Positions 25,770 to 36,313 of a stretch of 64,000 nucleotides of DNA are shown in pieces. Position 1 is the first letter of the stretch. The number at the start of each line of letters is the position of its first letter. The position numbers and the translations under genes are program-made. Below the pieces are notes generated by a model that was given only the letters and a program-made list of their open reading frames with translations, had not been told where the DNA came from and searched no databases. Source of the DNA: Calothrix sp. PCC 7716 (GTDB taxonomy: Bacteria; Cyanobacteriota; Cyanobacteriia; Cyanobacteriales; Nostocaceae); NCBI RefSeq assembly GCF_019977735.1, contig NZ_AP025018.1, positions 2,046,001 to 2,110,000 on the forward strand. The letters are read 5' to 3'.

Positions 25770-26096
25770 GTGCGGTCTTGGCAGGAACGTCCAGTTGAAT
25801 ATGCCAACCTTTTTAATCCTGCTTTTTGCTCGATTCTGCTTCAAAATGCCATCAAGGGCTATCAGAAAGAAAAGAAGCAGGGTATACCATATCCTCTTCT
25901 TTTTCTAGTTCTACCACTTGTTCTTCACATCTCAACGAGAAACGCTTTACCGAAAACAACAGTAACGAAGTTACATATTTGGTTGCAAAAACAGCCTGAA
26001 GTTCGCGTTGGATTTGCCGAGCGTGCGAGCTACTTAGTCCCTTACACAAAAGAAGCTTTGGCTTTTAGAATGCAAACTGGTATCATTAATTTTTGA
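25770..26096 (+). pseudogene. ABC-3C middle component, C-terminally truncated
   Basis: From GTG 25770 (ribosome site aggagag 7 bases upstream) the frame encodes 108 residues with the middle-component pattern: RPVEYANLFNPAFCSILL, FLVLPLVLHISTRNALP, and FAERASYLVPYTKEALAF. Middle components I know of run to about 150-170 residues. This frame stops after GIINF at a run of five Ts, directly before a GGCGCC. Skipping one T would add only 17 residues. The ABC ATPase gene expected next is missing; a convergent P-type ATPase gene follows. The system is likely incomplete, unless an ATPase is supplied elsewhere. Confidence 0.7.
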
Positions 26097-26144
26097 GGCG
26101 CCTATAACTTCTACAGAAAATAGGAATCGCAAGATAGAAGCCCC

Positions 26145-29030
26145 TTAATGATATATCGGATGTTCAAACACAACCGATTTTTTATCTCTATGCCGCACAA
26201 AACGTTTACGTAACTCATCAGCGATTAAAATTAATGGCGGAAACACAAGTAAAACTAACCAATGCAACGGTTGTAAAGGCGCCGTTGAGAAGATTTTTTG
26301 CAGCATTGACGAGTGGATAATTAATAATAGCAGCGCTATCTCAACGCCTATACCCCACCAAACTAACTTGTTACTAAAAAAGCCGATTTTACGTATAGAA
26401 GCACGGTCGGAACGACAGGCAAAAATATTACCAACTTGACAAGCAATAATTGCTGCTATACACATTGTTGTTGCTTGATAGTAAACTGCGGTGACGGTTG
26501 GATTGGCTGTATGAGCCAAAATCATTGGAGTAACTCGCTGCAACTGTGCTAAATTGTATCCGTGACTCCACCAAACAATGAAAAATCCTGCCATCCCTGC
26601 TATTCCTTCAATTACCCCTAAGAATAGATAAGCTCTGACTAGTAACGATTGGTCAAGCAAGGATTTATTTTTCGGTCGCGGAGGCTGTTGCATAATCCCA
26701 ACTTCCGGTTTTTCTGCACCCAATGCTAAGGCTGGAACCATGTCTGTACCCAAGTCGATAGCCAAAATTTGCAAAATTGTCAAAGCTGGGGGTATTTTCA
26801 TTACAACCATCGCTAAGAACGGTACAATTTCGGGAACGTTGGAAGCCAAAATATAGGTCATAAACTTGCGAATATTTTGGTATACTGCCCGTCCTTGCTC
26901 GATGGCGCCGACAATAGTCGCAAAATTGTCATCAATCAACACAATATCCGCAGCTTCACGGGCAACATCTGTACCGCTTATTCCCATTGCAATACCGATA
27001 TTTGCCGCTCTCAATGCTGGAGCATCGTTGACACCATCGCCTGTAACCGCCACAATATCACCCAAGGCTTTATATGCTTGTACTAGCCTTAATTTTTGTT
27101 CCGGCATTACCCGTGCAAATACTAACCCATGTTTGTGTTTGTGTAAAATTTGCCGCAACTGAGCATTTGTCAGATGTGCCAATTGTTCGCCTGTAATGAC
27201 TCTCGCCTTACCGTTGGACTTGACATTTATTAAACCAATGCGTTGGGCTACAGCTGCCGCAGTCAAACCGTAATCGCCTGTAATCATTGTCACCTGGATA
27301 CCTGCGCGCTGGCAAAGTGAAATTGCGTCTGCAACTTCAGGACGTGGTGGGTCTATCATTGCCACAAGTCCAATAAATGTCAGGTCTTGTTCTAAAGAAT
27401 CATTATCATATTCTTGAAGTTCCGTTCCACCTATGCGGATTGCAACTGCCAAAACTCGGTAGCCTTGGGAAGCAAGTTCATCATTTGCGGCTTTGATTTC
27501 GCTGCGTTGTGTTTCGGTAAGTTCTTGGTTTTGTCCAGAATGGAGGATAAACCGCGAATGTTCTAACACATCTAATGGGGCGCCTTTGGTATATATTATC
27601 AGTGAGTTTAACGGTAAGCTCTGAGTTTGGAGATTCTCTTCAGGGATGGAATTGTTTAACGAGGCATTATTTTTTAACAATACCGACATCATACGTCGGC
27701 AGGAATCAAAGGGTACTTCTCTCACTCTGGGAAAATTGGTTTGTAAATCTTCCAAATTTAATTTAGCTTTGACAGCAGCTACTACCAAGGCAGCTTCAGT
27801 TGGGTCTCCCAGTACTTGCCATTGAGCCGAACCAGATGGATGATTTAATCGGGCATTATTGCAAAGTGCTGCTGCTGTTAATAGCAACTCTACCTGGCTA
27901 GTATGTTCGGGTAAAGCAATTTCTACCTCTCCTTTTGGCTCATAACCCACCCCCGTCACACTTATAAAGCTACCAGTAAAGCTACCGGGAATCCATAAAG
28001 AACGCACAGTCATCTCATTCTTAGTTAAAGTCCCTGTCTTGTCGGTACAAATAACTGTTGTTGCACTCAGGGTTTCTACTGCTGAGAGACGACGTACTAA
28101 AGCATTGCGTTTTGCCATGCGTTGAACACTGATAGCTAGTGCCAAACTAACGGTTGGTAGCAGTCCTTCGGGTACATTGGCAACGATAATACCAATACCA
28201 AAAATAAAACTTTCTTTCACATCCATACCAATTAGCAAGTGACTAAGGAGAAAAACACTCATCCCCATACCCATCGCTAAAATGGTAATAATATGAACTA
28301 TTTTGGTAATTTGAACTTCTAAGGTACTAGGTTCGCGCTTTACATGTGCAGTTAGGTGCGCGACTTGACCAAATTCGGTATGAGTGCCTGTAGCATAAAC
28401 AATAGCTAATCCTCGCCCAGTCGCAACAGTAGAGCCAGCAAATACAAGGTTTGTTGCTTCAGAAGCGCGCATTTTTTCATCAGTTACAGGTTCAGCCAAG
28501 CGAGTTACAGGTAAAGATTCACCAGTCAGAACGGAGACATCTATACGTAAAGATTGGGCTGACATTAACCTCGCATCAGCCGAAATTTTGTCTCCCTCTT
28601 CAAGTTGAATCACATCTCCCGGTACTAATTCTCGTGCAGGAATAACACACAGTACACCATCACGATAAACTTTAACTTGAACTGGGAGTACTTGCTTCAG
28701 TGCAGCTAAGGCTTTTTCTGCTTGAAATTCTTGCCAAAAACTAAAGATGGCATTAATCCAAATTACTGCCCAAATAGCCCAACCTAATTCTGGAGTATGA
28801 GAAATAAAAGCTAAAATTCCAGCTACCCATAAAAGAAGCGCCATAAAATGCGTTAATTGGTCAATAAAGCGTAATATTAAAGGGCGCGTTTGCTGTTCTG
28901 GAAGTTCATTGTAGCCGTATTGTTGTAATCTTAAATTTGCTTCTACTTCGCTTATTCCTTGAGGAGTTGTAGTTAAGTTCTGGTAAACTTGTTGGGGAGT
29001 AAGCGACCAAATGGGATGATGTGAGTTCAT
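26145..29030 (-). CDS. P2-type cation-transporting ATPase
   Basis: The protein (about 961 residues from ATG 29030) has an N-terminal cation-ATPase domain (WSLTPQQVYQNL), the actuator motif TGESLPV, the phosphorylation motif DKTGTLTKNEMTV near residue 330, the hinge VTGDGVNDAPALRAANIG, and six C-terminal membrane helices. The NVPEGLL motif in M4 resembles the Na+/K+ (P2C) type more than SERCA's PEGLP, so Na+ or K+/H+ transport is as likely as Ca2+. ATG 29030 (MNSHH) is preferred over one 42 bases upstream, because homologues start near it. It is convergent with the truncated ABC-3C genes. Confidence 0.88.
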   Translation of the reverse strand: MNSHHPIWSLTPQQVYQNLTTTPQGISEVEANLRLQQYGYNELPEQQTRPLILRFIDQLTHFMALLLWVAGILAFISHTPELGWAIWAVIWINAIFSFWQEFQAEKALAALKQVLPVQVKVYRDGVLCVIPARELVPGDVIQLEEGDKISADARLMSAQSLRIDVSVLTGESLPVTRLAEPVTDEKMRASEATNLVFAGSTVATGRGLAIVYATGTHTEFGQVAHLTAHVKREPSTLEVQITKIVHIITILAMGMGMSVFLLSHLLIGMDVKESFIFGIGIIVANVPEGLLPTVSLALAISVQRMAKRNALVRRLSAVETLSATTVICTDKTGTLTKNEMTVRSLWIPGSFTGSFISVTGVGYEPKGEVEIALPEHTSQVELLLTAAALCNNARLNHPSGSAQWQVLGDPTEAALVVAAVKAKLNLEDLQTNFPRVREVPFDSCRRMMSVLLKNNASLNNSIPEENLQTQSLPLNSLIIYTKGAPLDVLEHSRFILHSGQNQELTETQRSEIKAANDELASQGYRVLAVAIRIGGTELQEYDNDSLEQDLTFIGLVAMIDPPRPEVADAISLCQRAGIQVTMITGDYGLTAAAVAQRIGLINVKSNGKARVITGEQLAHLTNAQLRQILHKHKHGLVFARVMPEQKLRLVQAYKALGDIVAVTGDGVNDAPALRAANIGIAMGISGTDVAREAADIVLIDDNFATIVGAIEQGRAVYQNIRKFMTYILASNVPEIVPFLAMVVMKIPPALTILQILAIDLGTDMVPALALGAEKPEVGIMQQPPRPKNKSLLDQSLLVRAYLFLGVIEGIAGMAGFFIVWWSHGYNLAQLQRVTPMILAHTANPTVTAVYYQATTMCIAAIIACQVGNIFACRSDRASIRKIGFFSNKLVWWGIGVEIALLLLIIHSSMLQKIFSTAPLQPLHWLVLLVFPPLILIADELRKRFVRHRDKKSVVFEHPIYH

Positions 29031-29289
29031 AATACCACTCTTATAATTTAAGAAGCAAACAATTCTGTACAAAATTGCTGTATTACCAAGTTAGGAATAA
29101 AATTTGAGGAACTTGTGAAGATAATTCCCGTATAATACATTACTTAAAATTTATATACAATTCTTTACATTCAAGGCTTTACATTTAATGTTTCGTCAAA
29201 TAGCGGTAAAGCTTAGTTGCAAAAAGTCAAGGAATTAGGCGCCTCCAACTGCGATTGATTATGAACAAGAAGATGTGACTGCTCTTCTC

Positions 29290-30528
29290 TTATAAATGAC
29301 TGATTTTTATTAAGTAGCACTTTCCCGACGAGTCTACAGCAATATCCCAATACTCAGTAAAAAAGCGTGGGTAAGACTCACCACTAAGCACGTATCCGGT
29401 GGGAGAAATTACAAAGTTGGTCATTTTAGCATTCACTTGTACTCGAAAAATATGCTTATTTTCTTCCTGTTTCAAACTAATTGGTGCAGTTTCAATTAAT
29501 TCCGGATTGTAGACAACATCGAAGCTAGCATTAAAATAACGTTTAAATATATAGCATTGCTGGGAATAAAATGGTTCAGCGATATAATCAACCATATGCT
29601 CAAAGTTTTTCATAGTCCAGTCAAGTTGGTACTGGATAAATAAAGAGCTAACTCGTTCAATGAGTTGATTTTTGCTAAGTATATCCTGATACTCTTGTTC
29701 ATTTATTTCTGATTCTATTGGAATTGTGTTCCACTGTTCGTTATCTTTTGAATATTTTACAGAATAACGATTGGTAAATTTTGGATTTATGCTTATTGCA
29801 AACTGGCTTAACTCAGAATTATTGGTAAATTCTTTGTTAAAAAAACGAATTATGTTAGAAATTTCATGCCAAAAAATTGCTGGTAATAAAACAAGCAGTA
29901 AAACTATTAATGTTAATATATATTTAGGAAGCGTCTTTGAGTTGATTGGAGTAAAGTAGCTATTCCCATTTCCTCCATAATAACTTCCTCTTCCACCTCC
30001 ACTACCAACACTTCCTCCTCCACCTCCTTTGTTGTGAACTAAAATACCATCTGCATAAAAATTGTGATTTTGACTTACAGAGATAAGATTATAGACTATT
30101 ATATTTTCATTAATATAGTTAATATTGGAAATAACGACGCGAGACTCTCCTTCTCCAATCAGTTCGGCGCCAATTTTCAGTTTTTGAGCTTGCTCCAATT
30201 TAACTCCAGTGGGAGTTTTGACATAAAAAGGATGAGTTTCTGTTACTTTGATTTTGCTATTAATTAGTAGATACTTAGGTGAGGATAGAACTTGAATGTC
30301 TCCTATATTTCCTACTTCTGCTTGGTGGGTTGTGAAGTTATAGCTAATAATGCTGTCACCTTGATGTAATTTTTCGATAGGTTTATTACCCTGAGTAGTC
30401 AAAATTACAGTGCCACCTGCAAAACAACCTCCACGAGCATAAGCAATATCAGTTATGCAAAAAGAAAGAAATAGTGAAATAATCAGACTAATCCATAGCA
30501 GTTTGGTTAATTTACGTATATTTTTCAT
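29290..30528 (-). CDS. Secreted Tim44-like protein with embedded bacterial intein-like (Hint) domain
   Basis: The 412-residue protein has a signal peptide (to about 31, ...IAYA). A 132-residue Hint domain follows: C35 in GGCFAGGT, block-B-like TETHPF and terminal VHN ending at N166. After it come a Gly/Ser-rich stretch, one transmembrane helix (about 205-223) and a C-terminal Tim44-like domain (FIQYQLDWTMKNFEHMV...). The residue after HN is Lys, not Cys/Ser/Thr. That is typical of type-A bacterial intein-like domains, which cleave more than they splice. Removal of the domain would restore an ARGG-KGGGGG junction typical of bacterial Tim44-like proteins. It is two bases from the WD40 gene upstream, so probably cotranscribed. 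Confidence 0.8.
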   Translation of the reverse strand: MKNIRKLTKLLWISLIISLFLSFCITDIAYARGGCFAGGTVILTTQGNKPIEKLHQGDSIISYNFTTHQAEVGNIGDIQVLSSPKYLLINSKIKVTETHPFYVKTPTGVKLEQAQKLKIGAELIGEGESRVVISNINYINENIIVYNLISVSQNHNFYADGILVHNKGGGGGSVGSGGGRGSYYGGNGNSYFTPINSKTLPKYILTLIVLLLVLLPAIFWHEISNIIRFFNKEFTNNSELSQFAISINPKFTNRYSVKYSKDNEQWNTIPIESEINEQEYQDILSKNQLIERVSSLFIQYQLDWTMKNFEHMVDYIAEPFYSQQCYIFKRYFNASFDVVYNPELIETAPISLKQEENKHIFRVQVNAKMTNFVISPTGYVLSGESYPRFFTEYWDIAVDSSGKCYLIKISHL

Positions 30529-30529
30529 A

Positions 30530-33500
30530 CTATTTTTCTCGAACCATGATTCGTTCGCAAACCTTGAGGCTTTTCAACTCTTGAGGATGGGTGCCAAGGT
30601 AATCTTGTAGCCATTTACACCCCAACTTTGTTAAATCTTCTATATCTAAAGCCGTCTTCCATAGCTTTACTGTATGGTCAGAACCAGCAGAAACCAAGGT
30701 TTTTCCATCTGGGCTAAAACTAATGCTTGTTACCCAGTGGTGATGACCTTTAAGCGTTTGCTCTACAGTTCCATTATCAATGTTCCACAACTTAATTGTG
30801 CTGTCTAAACTGGCAGAGGCAAGAATTTTGCTATCGGGTTTAAAACTGACACTAGTAACCCAGTTACTATGGTCTTTCAGGGTTTTTACTATGATGCCAT
30901 CTTCTAGGCGCCACAACTTAACTGTATTATCTGCACTGCCAGAAGCGAGAAGTTTACCATCTGCACTGAAACTGACACTGGTGATAAAGTTACTATGACC
31001 TTTAAGGGTTTTTAATAGGGCGCCATCTTTTACACGCCACAACCTTACTGCTGGCTCATCACTGGTAGAAGCAAGAATCTTACCATCAGGACTGAAACTA
31101 ATACTGCTAAGTCTACCCTTGGTGTTTCTGTTGTCATAACCTTTAAGAGTTTGCAACAACCTGCTATCGGCAATATTCCACAACTTTACAATTTCATCAT
31201 CACCAGCAGAGGCAAGAGTCTTACCATCAGGACTGAAACTAACTCTCGCTAACCTGTCGCTATGACTGTTCAAGGTTTGTAGTAAAGTACCATCCTTGAG
31301 ATGCCATAGCTTGACTGTACCATCATCGCTGGCAGAGGCAAGGGTTATGCGGTCTGGACTGAAACTAACGCTGCGAACATGGTCACTATGATCCTTAAGC
31401 GTTTGCAACCGAGACTTTTCAAGATCAAAAAGTTTAATAGTTTTATCTGCACTCGCAGAAGCTATAGTTTTACTATCCGGGCTAAAATTTACACTCCAAA
31501 CCCTACCACTATGATTTTCGAGTGTTTGTGGTTCAATGCCATGGATACTCCAAAGTTTGACGGTGGAATCATCTCCAGCAGTCGCTAAAGTTTTACCATC
31601 CGGACTAAAAGTGACGTGCCCAATATGACTGCGATGACCTCTAAAAGTTTGTGGATCAATATCATTTTGTTCTAAATTCCACAGTTTTACTGTACCATCT
31701 TCACTGGCTGAGGCAATAACTTTTCCATTGGGGCTAAAACTAACACTTTTAACTGGCGCCAGATGACCCTCAAATGTTTGTACTAAAGTACCATCGTCAA
31801 TATTCCATAACTTGACTGTGCGGTCAAAACTCGCGGTAGCAACCATTTTTCCATCAGGACTAAAACTGGCGCCAGCGAGCTTATTACGATGACCTTTAAT
31901 TGTCTTTATTAAGGTAGCATCAGAGACATTCCATAGTTTGAGAGTACCATCAAGACTAGCGGAAGCTACCATGTTAGCATCAGGGCTAAAACTGACACTA
32001 ACTATTGGTTCGCTGTGAGCATCAATAATTTGAACTGAGTTACCGTCGTCAACATTGAAAAGTCCGACCCTGCCATCAAAAGCAGCAACAGCTAGGGTTT
32101 TACCATCAGGGCTAAAATTAATGCAGGAGAGGTTTTTATCGTGACCTTTAAAGGATTTGATGCTATTACCATCTATATTCCATAACCTGACAGTGCCGTC
32201 ATTGCCAGTAGAAGCAAGAGTTTTACCATTAGGATTAAAACTTACAGCGTAAACGTTACTACTATGACCTGCAAGCGAGCGCAGTAAAGTACCATCCTTA
32301 ACATTCCACAGCTTAACGGTGTTGTCTGCACTAGCGGAAGCGATAATTTGACCATCAGGACTAAAACTAACGTCTTTAACACTGTCTGTATGTCCTTCCA
32401 AACGGTTAAACTCTCTTATACCGTAAATAGCTTGTCGTAGAGCAAACATAACCTGCTGACGTATTTCTTTTTTAACTGGAAGTAATTTTTCCAAACCTTG
32501 CAATTTATATCCTGCTTTCAAAGCAGTTAACAGTGACTCGAATGGACTGACATTAAAAGTTCTTTGTGAGTAAACACTTGTTAACAGTATATCAGCTTCT
32601 GCTTGTTCTTGTCTTGCTATTCCCAGTTGTAAAGCTGCTACTACTGCTGCGAATATAGATATAGCTAAAAATACAGTTCCAAAACCCATTATCCTCTTAG
32701 CTTTCTGTTGGGCTTTGGTTAATGTATCATTTGCTTTCGCCAATATTTGACGTTCTTGTTCTTTGACTGCTATACACTGCTGAAATTCTCGTTTTTCTAA
32801 TTCTTGACTAGCCGCTAAAAAACGGTAATCCAAATCACTTAAACTTTTGTTTTCTGCCCATAATTGAGCTTCTTGTAATGCTTGTCCTCGTAGCAAACGT
32901 GATTCATCGTGAAAATTGGTGCCAATCCACGCATTAAAAGCTTCTGAGTAAGGACGCAAATTTTCTAACTGTTTCTCAACCCATTCCCAATTAAACACCG
33001 ACTCATAAATACGGTTATAAACTTTTAACTTTCCCTGTCGCTTTACCACTAAACCAGTTAATCGCAACTCCATTTGTTCGCGACTATCATCAGTAGCAAT
33101 TTCACCTTTTTGCAAAATTTGCTGATACAATCCCAACAATCGACAACTACGAGACTCATTACTAAGGAGACGTTCTCTAATTGTTTGTAAATGCTGCTGT
33201 TTATCCTGCGTCCACCAATTCTCAATAATTCTTTCTCTAACTATGGCTGCTACCCATTCTGTTTCACTGTTGAGATGAACAGGTATAGAGGGATAACTGC
33301 AAATTAATTGACATAACCATTGAGTCAGAAACGGTTGCCCACACGTCCAATTTAACACTTCTTGTAAAACAGCTTGAGGATTACTAACTATCCCTACAAA
33401 ACCTTGCTCAAGGGGGGTTGCGTGCTGAAGTTCCAAACCAGCTAATTCAACAGCTTGACTATCAATGTTAAAGGGTGTGAGATTTTTATTAGCAATTAAA

Positions 33501-34069
33501 TCTGTGGGAGTCGCAACCCCTAGTAATGCAAAAGTAAGACGATTATATTTGGAATTGTCAGCCCGTTTATTATAGCAACCACGAACAAAGGCAAAAAAAT
33601 CGTCTTTGAACTCTAAATTTAAAACATTATCGATTTCATCTACAAAAATCACTATATTTTTAATAACCGTCTCTAAAAGTTCTTCTTCGATAAACTTACT
33701 CAACCGCAGTGAGGGAGAAATACATTTATACCCATACCACAATTCTCTTACATCAATTTCTAAATCAAAACCGCTAACTAAAAGGCTAAGGAAACCACCA
33801 AAAAATTCATCTGGTGTGACGTTGTAGCCACAAATATCCCTCATTTCAATCGCACAGCAGGAAAATCCTTCTGCTTCCAACCTTCTCATCGTCCGCACAC
33901 GCAAACTCGATTTACCCATTTGTCGAGAATTTAACACGTAGCAAAACGAACCTGCTTTTAATCCTGCATACAGTTCCTGATCAGCTTGTCGTAAAACATA
34001 AGTATTCGCGGTAAAAGGTAAACTTCCACCGACTTGATAACAGTTGCTGAATTTGGATACTGCATTCAT
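30530..34069 (-). CDS. AAA-like ATPase fused to 14 WD40 repeats
   Basis: The 1179-residue protein has an N-terminal AAA-like (AAA_35-type) NTPase: P-loop [12 protein letters not shown] near 47-58, Walker [12 protein letters not shown] near 139-149, a helical winged segment, one transmembrane helix (about 455-475), and 14 WD40 repeats forming presumably two seven-bladed propellers. Repeats read FSPDG-x-x-(I/L)-AS-(A/G)-S-x-D-x-T-(V/I)-KLW. STAND-like scaffold/signalling proteins of this type are common in filamentous cyanobacteria. The first 81 residues are nearly identical to the broken gene at 40273. It leads a two-gene unit with the Hint-Tim44 gene. Confidence 0.88.
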   Translation of the reverse strand: MNAVSKFSNCYQVGGSLPFTANTYVLRQADQELYAGLKAGSFCYVLNSRQMGKSSLRVRTMRRLEAEGFSCCAIEMRDICGYNVTPDEFFGGFLSLLVSGFDLEIDVRELWYGYKCISPSLRLSKFIEEELLETVIKNIVIFVDEIDNVLNLEFKDDFFAFVRGCYNKRADNSKYNRLTFALLGVATPTDLIANKNLTPFNIDSQAVELAGLELQHATPLEQGFVGIVSNPQAVLQEVLNWTCGQPFLTQWLCQLICSYPSIPVHLNSETEWVAAIVRERIIENWWTQDKQQHLQTIRERLLSNESRSCRLLGLYQQILQKGEIATDDSREQMELRLTGLVVKRQGKLKVYNRIYESVFNWEWVEKQLENLRPYSEAFNAWIGTNFHDESRLLRGQALQEAQLWAENKSLSDLDYRFLAASQELEKREFQQCIAVKEQERQILAKANDTLTKAQQKAKRIMGFGTVFLAISIFAAVVAALQLGIARQEQAEADILLTSVYSQRTFNVSPFESLLTALKAGYKLQGLEKLLPVKKEIRQQVMFALRQAIYGIREFNRLEGHTDSVKDVSFSPDGQIIASASADNTVKLWNVKDGTLLRSLAGHSSNVYAVSFNPNGKTLASTGNDGTVRLWNIDGNSIKSFKGHDKNLSCINFSPDGKTLAVAAFDGRVGLFNVDDGNSVQIIDAHSEPIVSVSFSPDANMVASASLDGTLKLWNVSDATLIKTIKGHRNKLAGASFSPDGKMVATASFDRTVKLWNIDDGTLVQTFEGHLAPVKSVSFSPNGKVIASASEDGTVKLWNLEQNDIDPQTFRGHRSHIGHVTFSPDGKTLATAGDDSTVKLWSIHGIEPQTLENHSGRVWSVNFSPDSKTIASASADKTIKLFDLEKSRLQTLKDHSDHVRSVSFSPDRITLASASDDGTVKLWHLKDGTLLQTLNSHSDRLARVSFSPDGKTLASAGDDEIVKLWNIADSRLLQTLKGYDNRNTKGRLSSISFSPDGKILASTSDEPAVRLWRVKDGALLKTLKGHSNFITSVSFSADGKLLASGSADNTVKLWRLEDGIIVKTLKDHSNWVTSVSFKPDSKILASASLDSTIKLWNIDNGTVEQTLKGHHHWVTSISFSPDGKTLVSAGSDHTVKLWKTALDIEDLTKLGCKWLQDYLGTHPQELKSLKVCERIMVREK

Positions 34070-34358
34070 AAGACATTACTAAAGGAAAAAGCGAGAATTT
34101 ACCATTACAAAACTTTACATAACTAAAATTTTTGGCGCCTACTTACTTAAGTATAACTGTTATTAAAATAATTTCACTGATTTGAAATAAATACCTGACT
34201 TTTTCCTATTTAACAGCAACAATACCTGATTATCTCCTATTGTTGGCGCCATAACTTCGCGTCATTATTTAATTAACAAGCAAATAAAATTCACAAAAGC
34301 ATTTATTGTAATTAATTTGCTTCTCGATACAAAAGAATAACCTGAAGGAATAACTCAT

Positions 34359-35051
34359 ATGAAATTTAGACTGATAAAGGCAAAATTAATAAATGTAGCA
34401 TTTTTGAGCATAATTGGTGTCGCTTCAATAGTCGGAAATGTAGTTTTTGGTACTCTAAATACTCACCCAGTCAAAGCACAGAGTAATGACTTAGCTTGCA
34501 ACAATGAAAACTTTACATCCTCCATAACAGGTGGGTTTCTATCTAACAATCCGTTTATTAGAACTGACAAAACACCTAAAAATTATTCTGCTTTCAAAAA
34601 AGAGCCATTGCATCCCTTATTTGACCCAGACGTACCGATTACGAATGTAAATTATAAACCTCGCTATAGCTATACTGCTACATTTAACAACATTACAGAG
34701 TGGCGGGGTAAAGTTTGTGCTAAATCAGTACAAAATTCTACGAATGACCACACTGTATCTTTTCAATCTAATAGTCCAACATCAACTTGCCCCACTGGCG
34801 GACAAACGTATTGCAAAGCTTATGCTGGCCCAGTAGTTATTTTTGAAGTCAAGGAGAAACTTGGAGGTGGGACTGCGGATAGCTGGACTCCGCTGAGAAA
34901 AGATGGAAAAGTCGCTGTTTATAACATTCCGGCAAACGCAACAAATTGGTATCATTGGGCGTGGAAAACAAATCAGCCTACTGACTTTCGGATAGTTGTT
35001 CGACAAGCCGCAGAATTGGATGAATTCGATTTTATGATGGATAAGAAATAA
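34359..35051 (+). CDS. Secreted hypothetical protein
   Basis: The 230-residue product has a Sec-type signal peptide ending near VKAQS (about 40). The mature part has paired cysteines (DLACNN, KVCAKS, TCPTGGQTYC) and is rich in Asn, Thr and aromatic residues (WYHWAWKTNQP). I recognise no family. AAGGAATAA precedes the ATG as a ribosome site. The leader contains two GGCGCC sites and is about 290 bases from the divergent WD40 gene. Confidence 0.6.
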   Translation: MKFRLIKAKLINVAFLSIIGVASIVGNVVFGTLNTHPVKAQSNDLACNNENFTSSITGGFLSNNPFIRTDKTPKNYSAFKKEPLHPLFDPDVPITNVNYKPRYSYTATFNNITEWRGKVCAKSVQNSTNDHTVSFQSNSPTSTCPTGGQTYCKAYAGPVVIFEVKEKLGGGTADSWTPLRKDGKVAVYNIPANATNWYHWAWKTNQPTDFRIVVRQAAELDEFDFMMDKK

Positions 35052-35212
35052 TACTAATCTCTGATGAAGGTAAGCTTAATATTTAGTAACAATATTGCAT
35101 CCAAGTATTGATTCGATCTGTTTATTATTAAGCTTATTTTTACAATATTTGGATACTTTGGGCAGTTTTTTGTTTAATAAAAATGTAATTATAATAAAAG
35201 TCAATTACTACG

Positions 35213-35737
35213 ATGTCTTACTTAATCCGTAATGCAATTTTGGATGACGCATCCCGCTTGGGAGAATTGTTAGATGCTTTTATACAAGAAACCTTCCAGA
35301 AACAATGGGGAGGAAACATACAACAATTGCAGCAAGACGGCTTTGGTCGTGAATTTGAAATAATTGTAGCGGAATCAAGTCAAGAAATAATTGCTTTCTT
35401 AGCCTGGACATCATCTTATGACCTTCATCATTGTATCAAAGGTGGTGAGGTTCTTGATTTATTTGTTTGTCCAGCCCATCGAAATCGTGGTGTGGCAACG
35501 CTACTGATTGCCGCCGCTGCTGTGGAGATTCAAAAAGCTAGAGGCAAATATATTAAGGGACAAGCAGTAAATAACCCTGCTACACAACGTCTTTACCAAC
35601 GATGTGCAAGATGTTTTCCCGCAGCAGAATGTTATGTTTCTGGACGCGCGTTTCGACAATTAGTTGAGTTATCAGGTCAAAGTTTGCGCTCTATTGTTAG
35701 CAATTTACCACAACATGCGTGGAATTATGAACCATAA
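35213..35737 (+). CDS. GNAT-family N-acetyltransferase
   Basis: The 174-residue protein starts with the GNAT opening YLIRNAILDDASRLGELL and has the acetyl-CoA-binding motif LDLFVCPAHRNRGVATLLI (the R/Q-x-x-G-x-G/A loop) near 81-99. It ends with NPATQRLYQRCA, the usual GNAT helix. An extra ~30 residues follow. The acceptor substrate is unknown. It is not obviously linked to its neighbours. Confidence 0.82.
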   Translation: MSYLIRNAILDDASRLGELLDAFIQETFQKQWGGNIQQLQQDGFGREFEIIVAESSQEIIAFLAWTSSYDLHHCIKGGEVLDLFVCPAHRNRGVATLLIAAAAVEIQKARGKYIKGQAVNNPATQRLYQRCARCFPAAECYVSGRAFRQLVELSGQSLRSIVSNLPQHAWNYEP

Positions 35738-35817
35738 GCATTACAAGACCGCCAAATTTAGTAGCTCAACTAATGGTTAGTGTCATTAATTTTGGGAGGT
35801 TTATTTCTTAATAATTC

Positions 35818-35896
35818 TTTCTTTGTGTCCTTTGTGCCTTTGTGGTTCATTATTCTTTTCTCTGCGTTCTCTGTGCCTCTGTGGTAAAAAAATAAA
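35818..35896. repeat. Solo 9-mer array repeat, copy A
   Basis: The stretch ctttgtgtcctttgtgcc... then ctctgcgttctctgtgcc... ends in gtggtaaaaaaataaat. It matches copy B at 54898-54972 over nearly its full length. The same CTTTGYG-type rhythm forms the ends of the GxxExxY cassette at 10223-10710. No gene is enclosed here. Confidence 0.65.
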
Positions 35897-35931
35897 TCGC
35901 TCTTTGGGGAGTTTTGGGCAGGACTATTTTA

Positions 35932-36163
35932 TCAAGCGGCGCCTCCAAGAGTTACTGCTTCTGAACCGCGTCGGATTAAATTCTTCGATTTAATGGCATG
36001 TGCCAGTATTATGATTACAATAATATTGAAGTAGCGTCCGTTATTTTTAACACTTGTTTCATTATATGACGAATACCTAAGAATTGGCGCCAAAATTTTC
36101 TTGTGGGGTAGGCATCCTGTCTGCCCTGTATAATGGAACGGGCAAGGATGCCCATTCCACAAG
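35932..36163. other. Intergenic region with palindrome and possible gene remnant
   Basis: At 36100-36163 a long palindrome (cttgtggggtaggcatcc ... ggatgcccattccacaag) belongs to the family also at 8923, 47635 and 56012. On the minus strand, 35932 to about 36060 reads FNIIVIIILAHAIKSKNLI then RRGSEAVTLGG, which looks more protein-like than chance but has no convincing start. It may be the end of a lost gene. The rest up to 36313 shows nothing. Confidence 0.4.
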
Positions 36164-36313
36164 AGGAGAGATTTTAATACTAACCGCTAAAAATTATCGG
36201 TCTCTACACGTCCGTTTCAATCAAATAATGGGCGCCACCCCTGATTCGCTCTTTTGTATCCTTACAGGGGTTGGGGAGAGGTTTTTAACCCAAGCGTAAA
36301 AAGTCAGCTACTT

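Noticed and set aside
25770-26150. Programmed frameshift at the five-T run of the middle component
   Set aside because: Reading past it adds only 17 unrecognisable residues, so truncation is more likely than recoding.
26145-29030. P-type ATPase as the ATPase of the ABC-3C system
   Set aside because: It is a membrane cation pump, convergent and unrelated to ABC/SMC ATPases.
30600-32400. Regularly spaced repeated DNA that could look like a CRISPR array or tandem repeat
   Set aside because: The repeats are about 125 bases, imperfect and in frame; they encode WD40 units of the large AAA-like protein.
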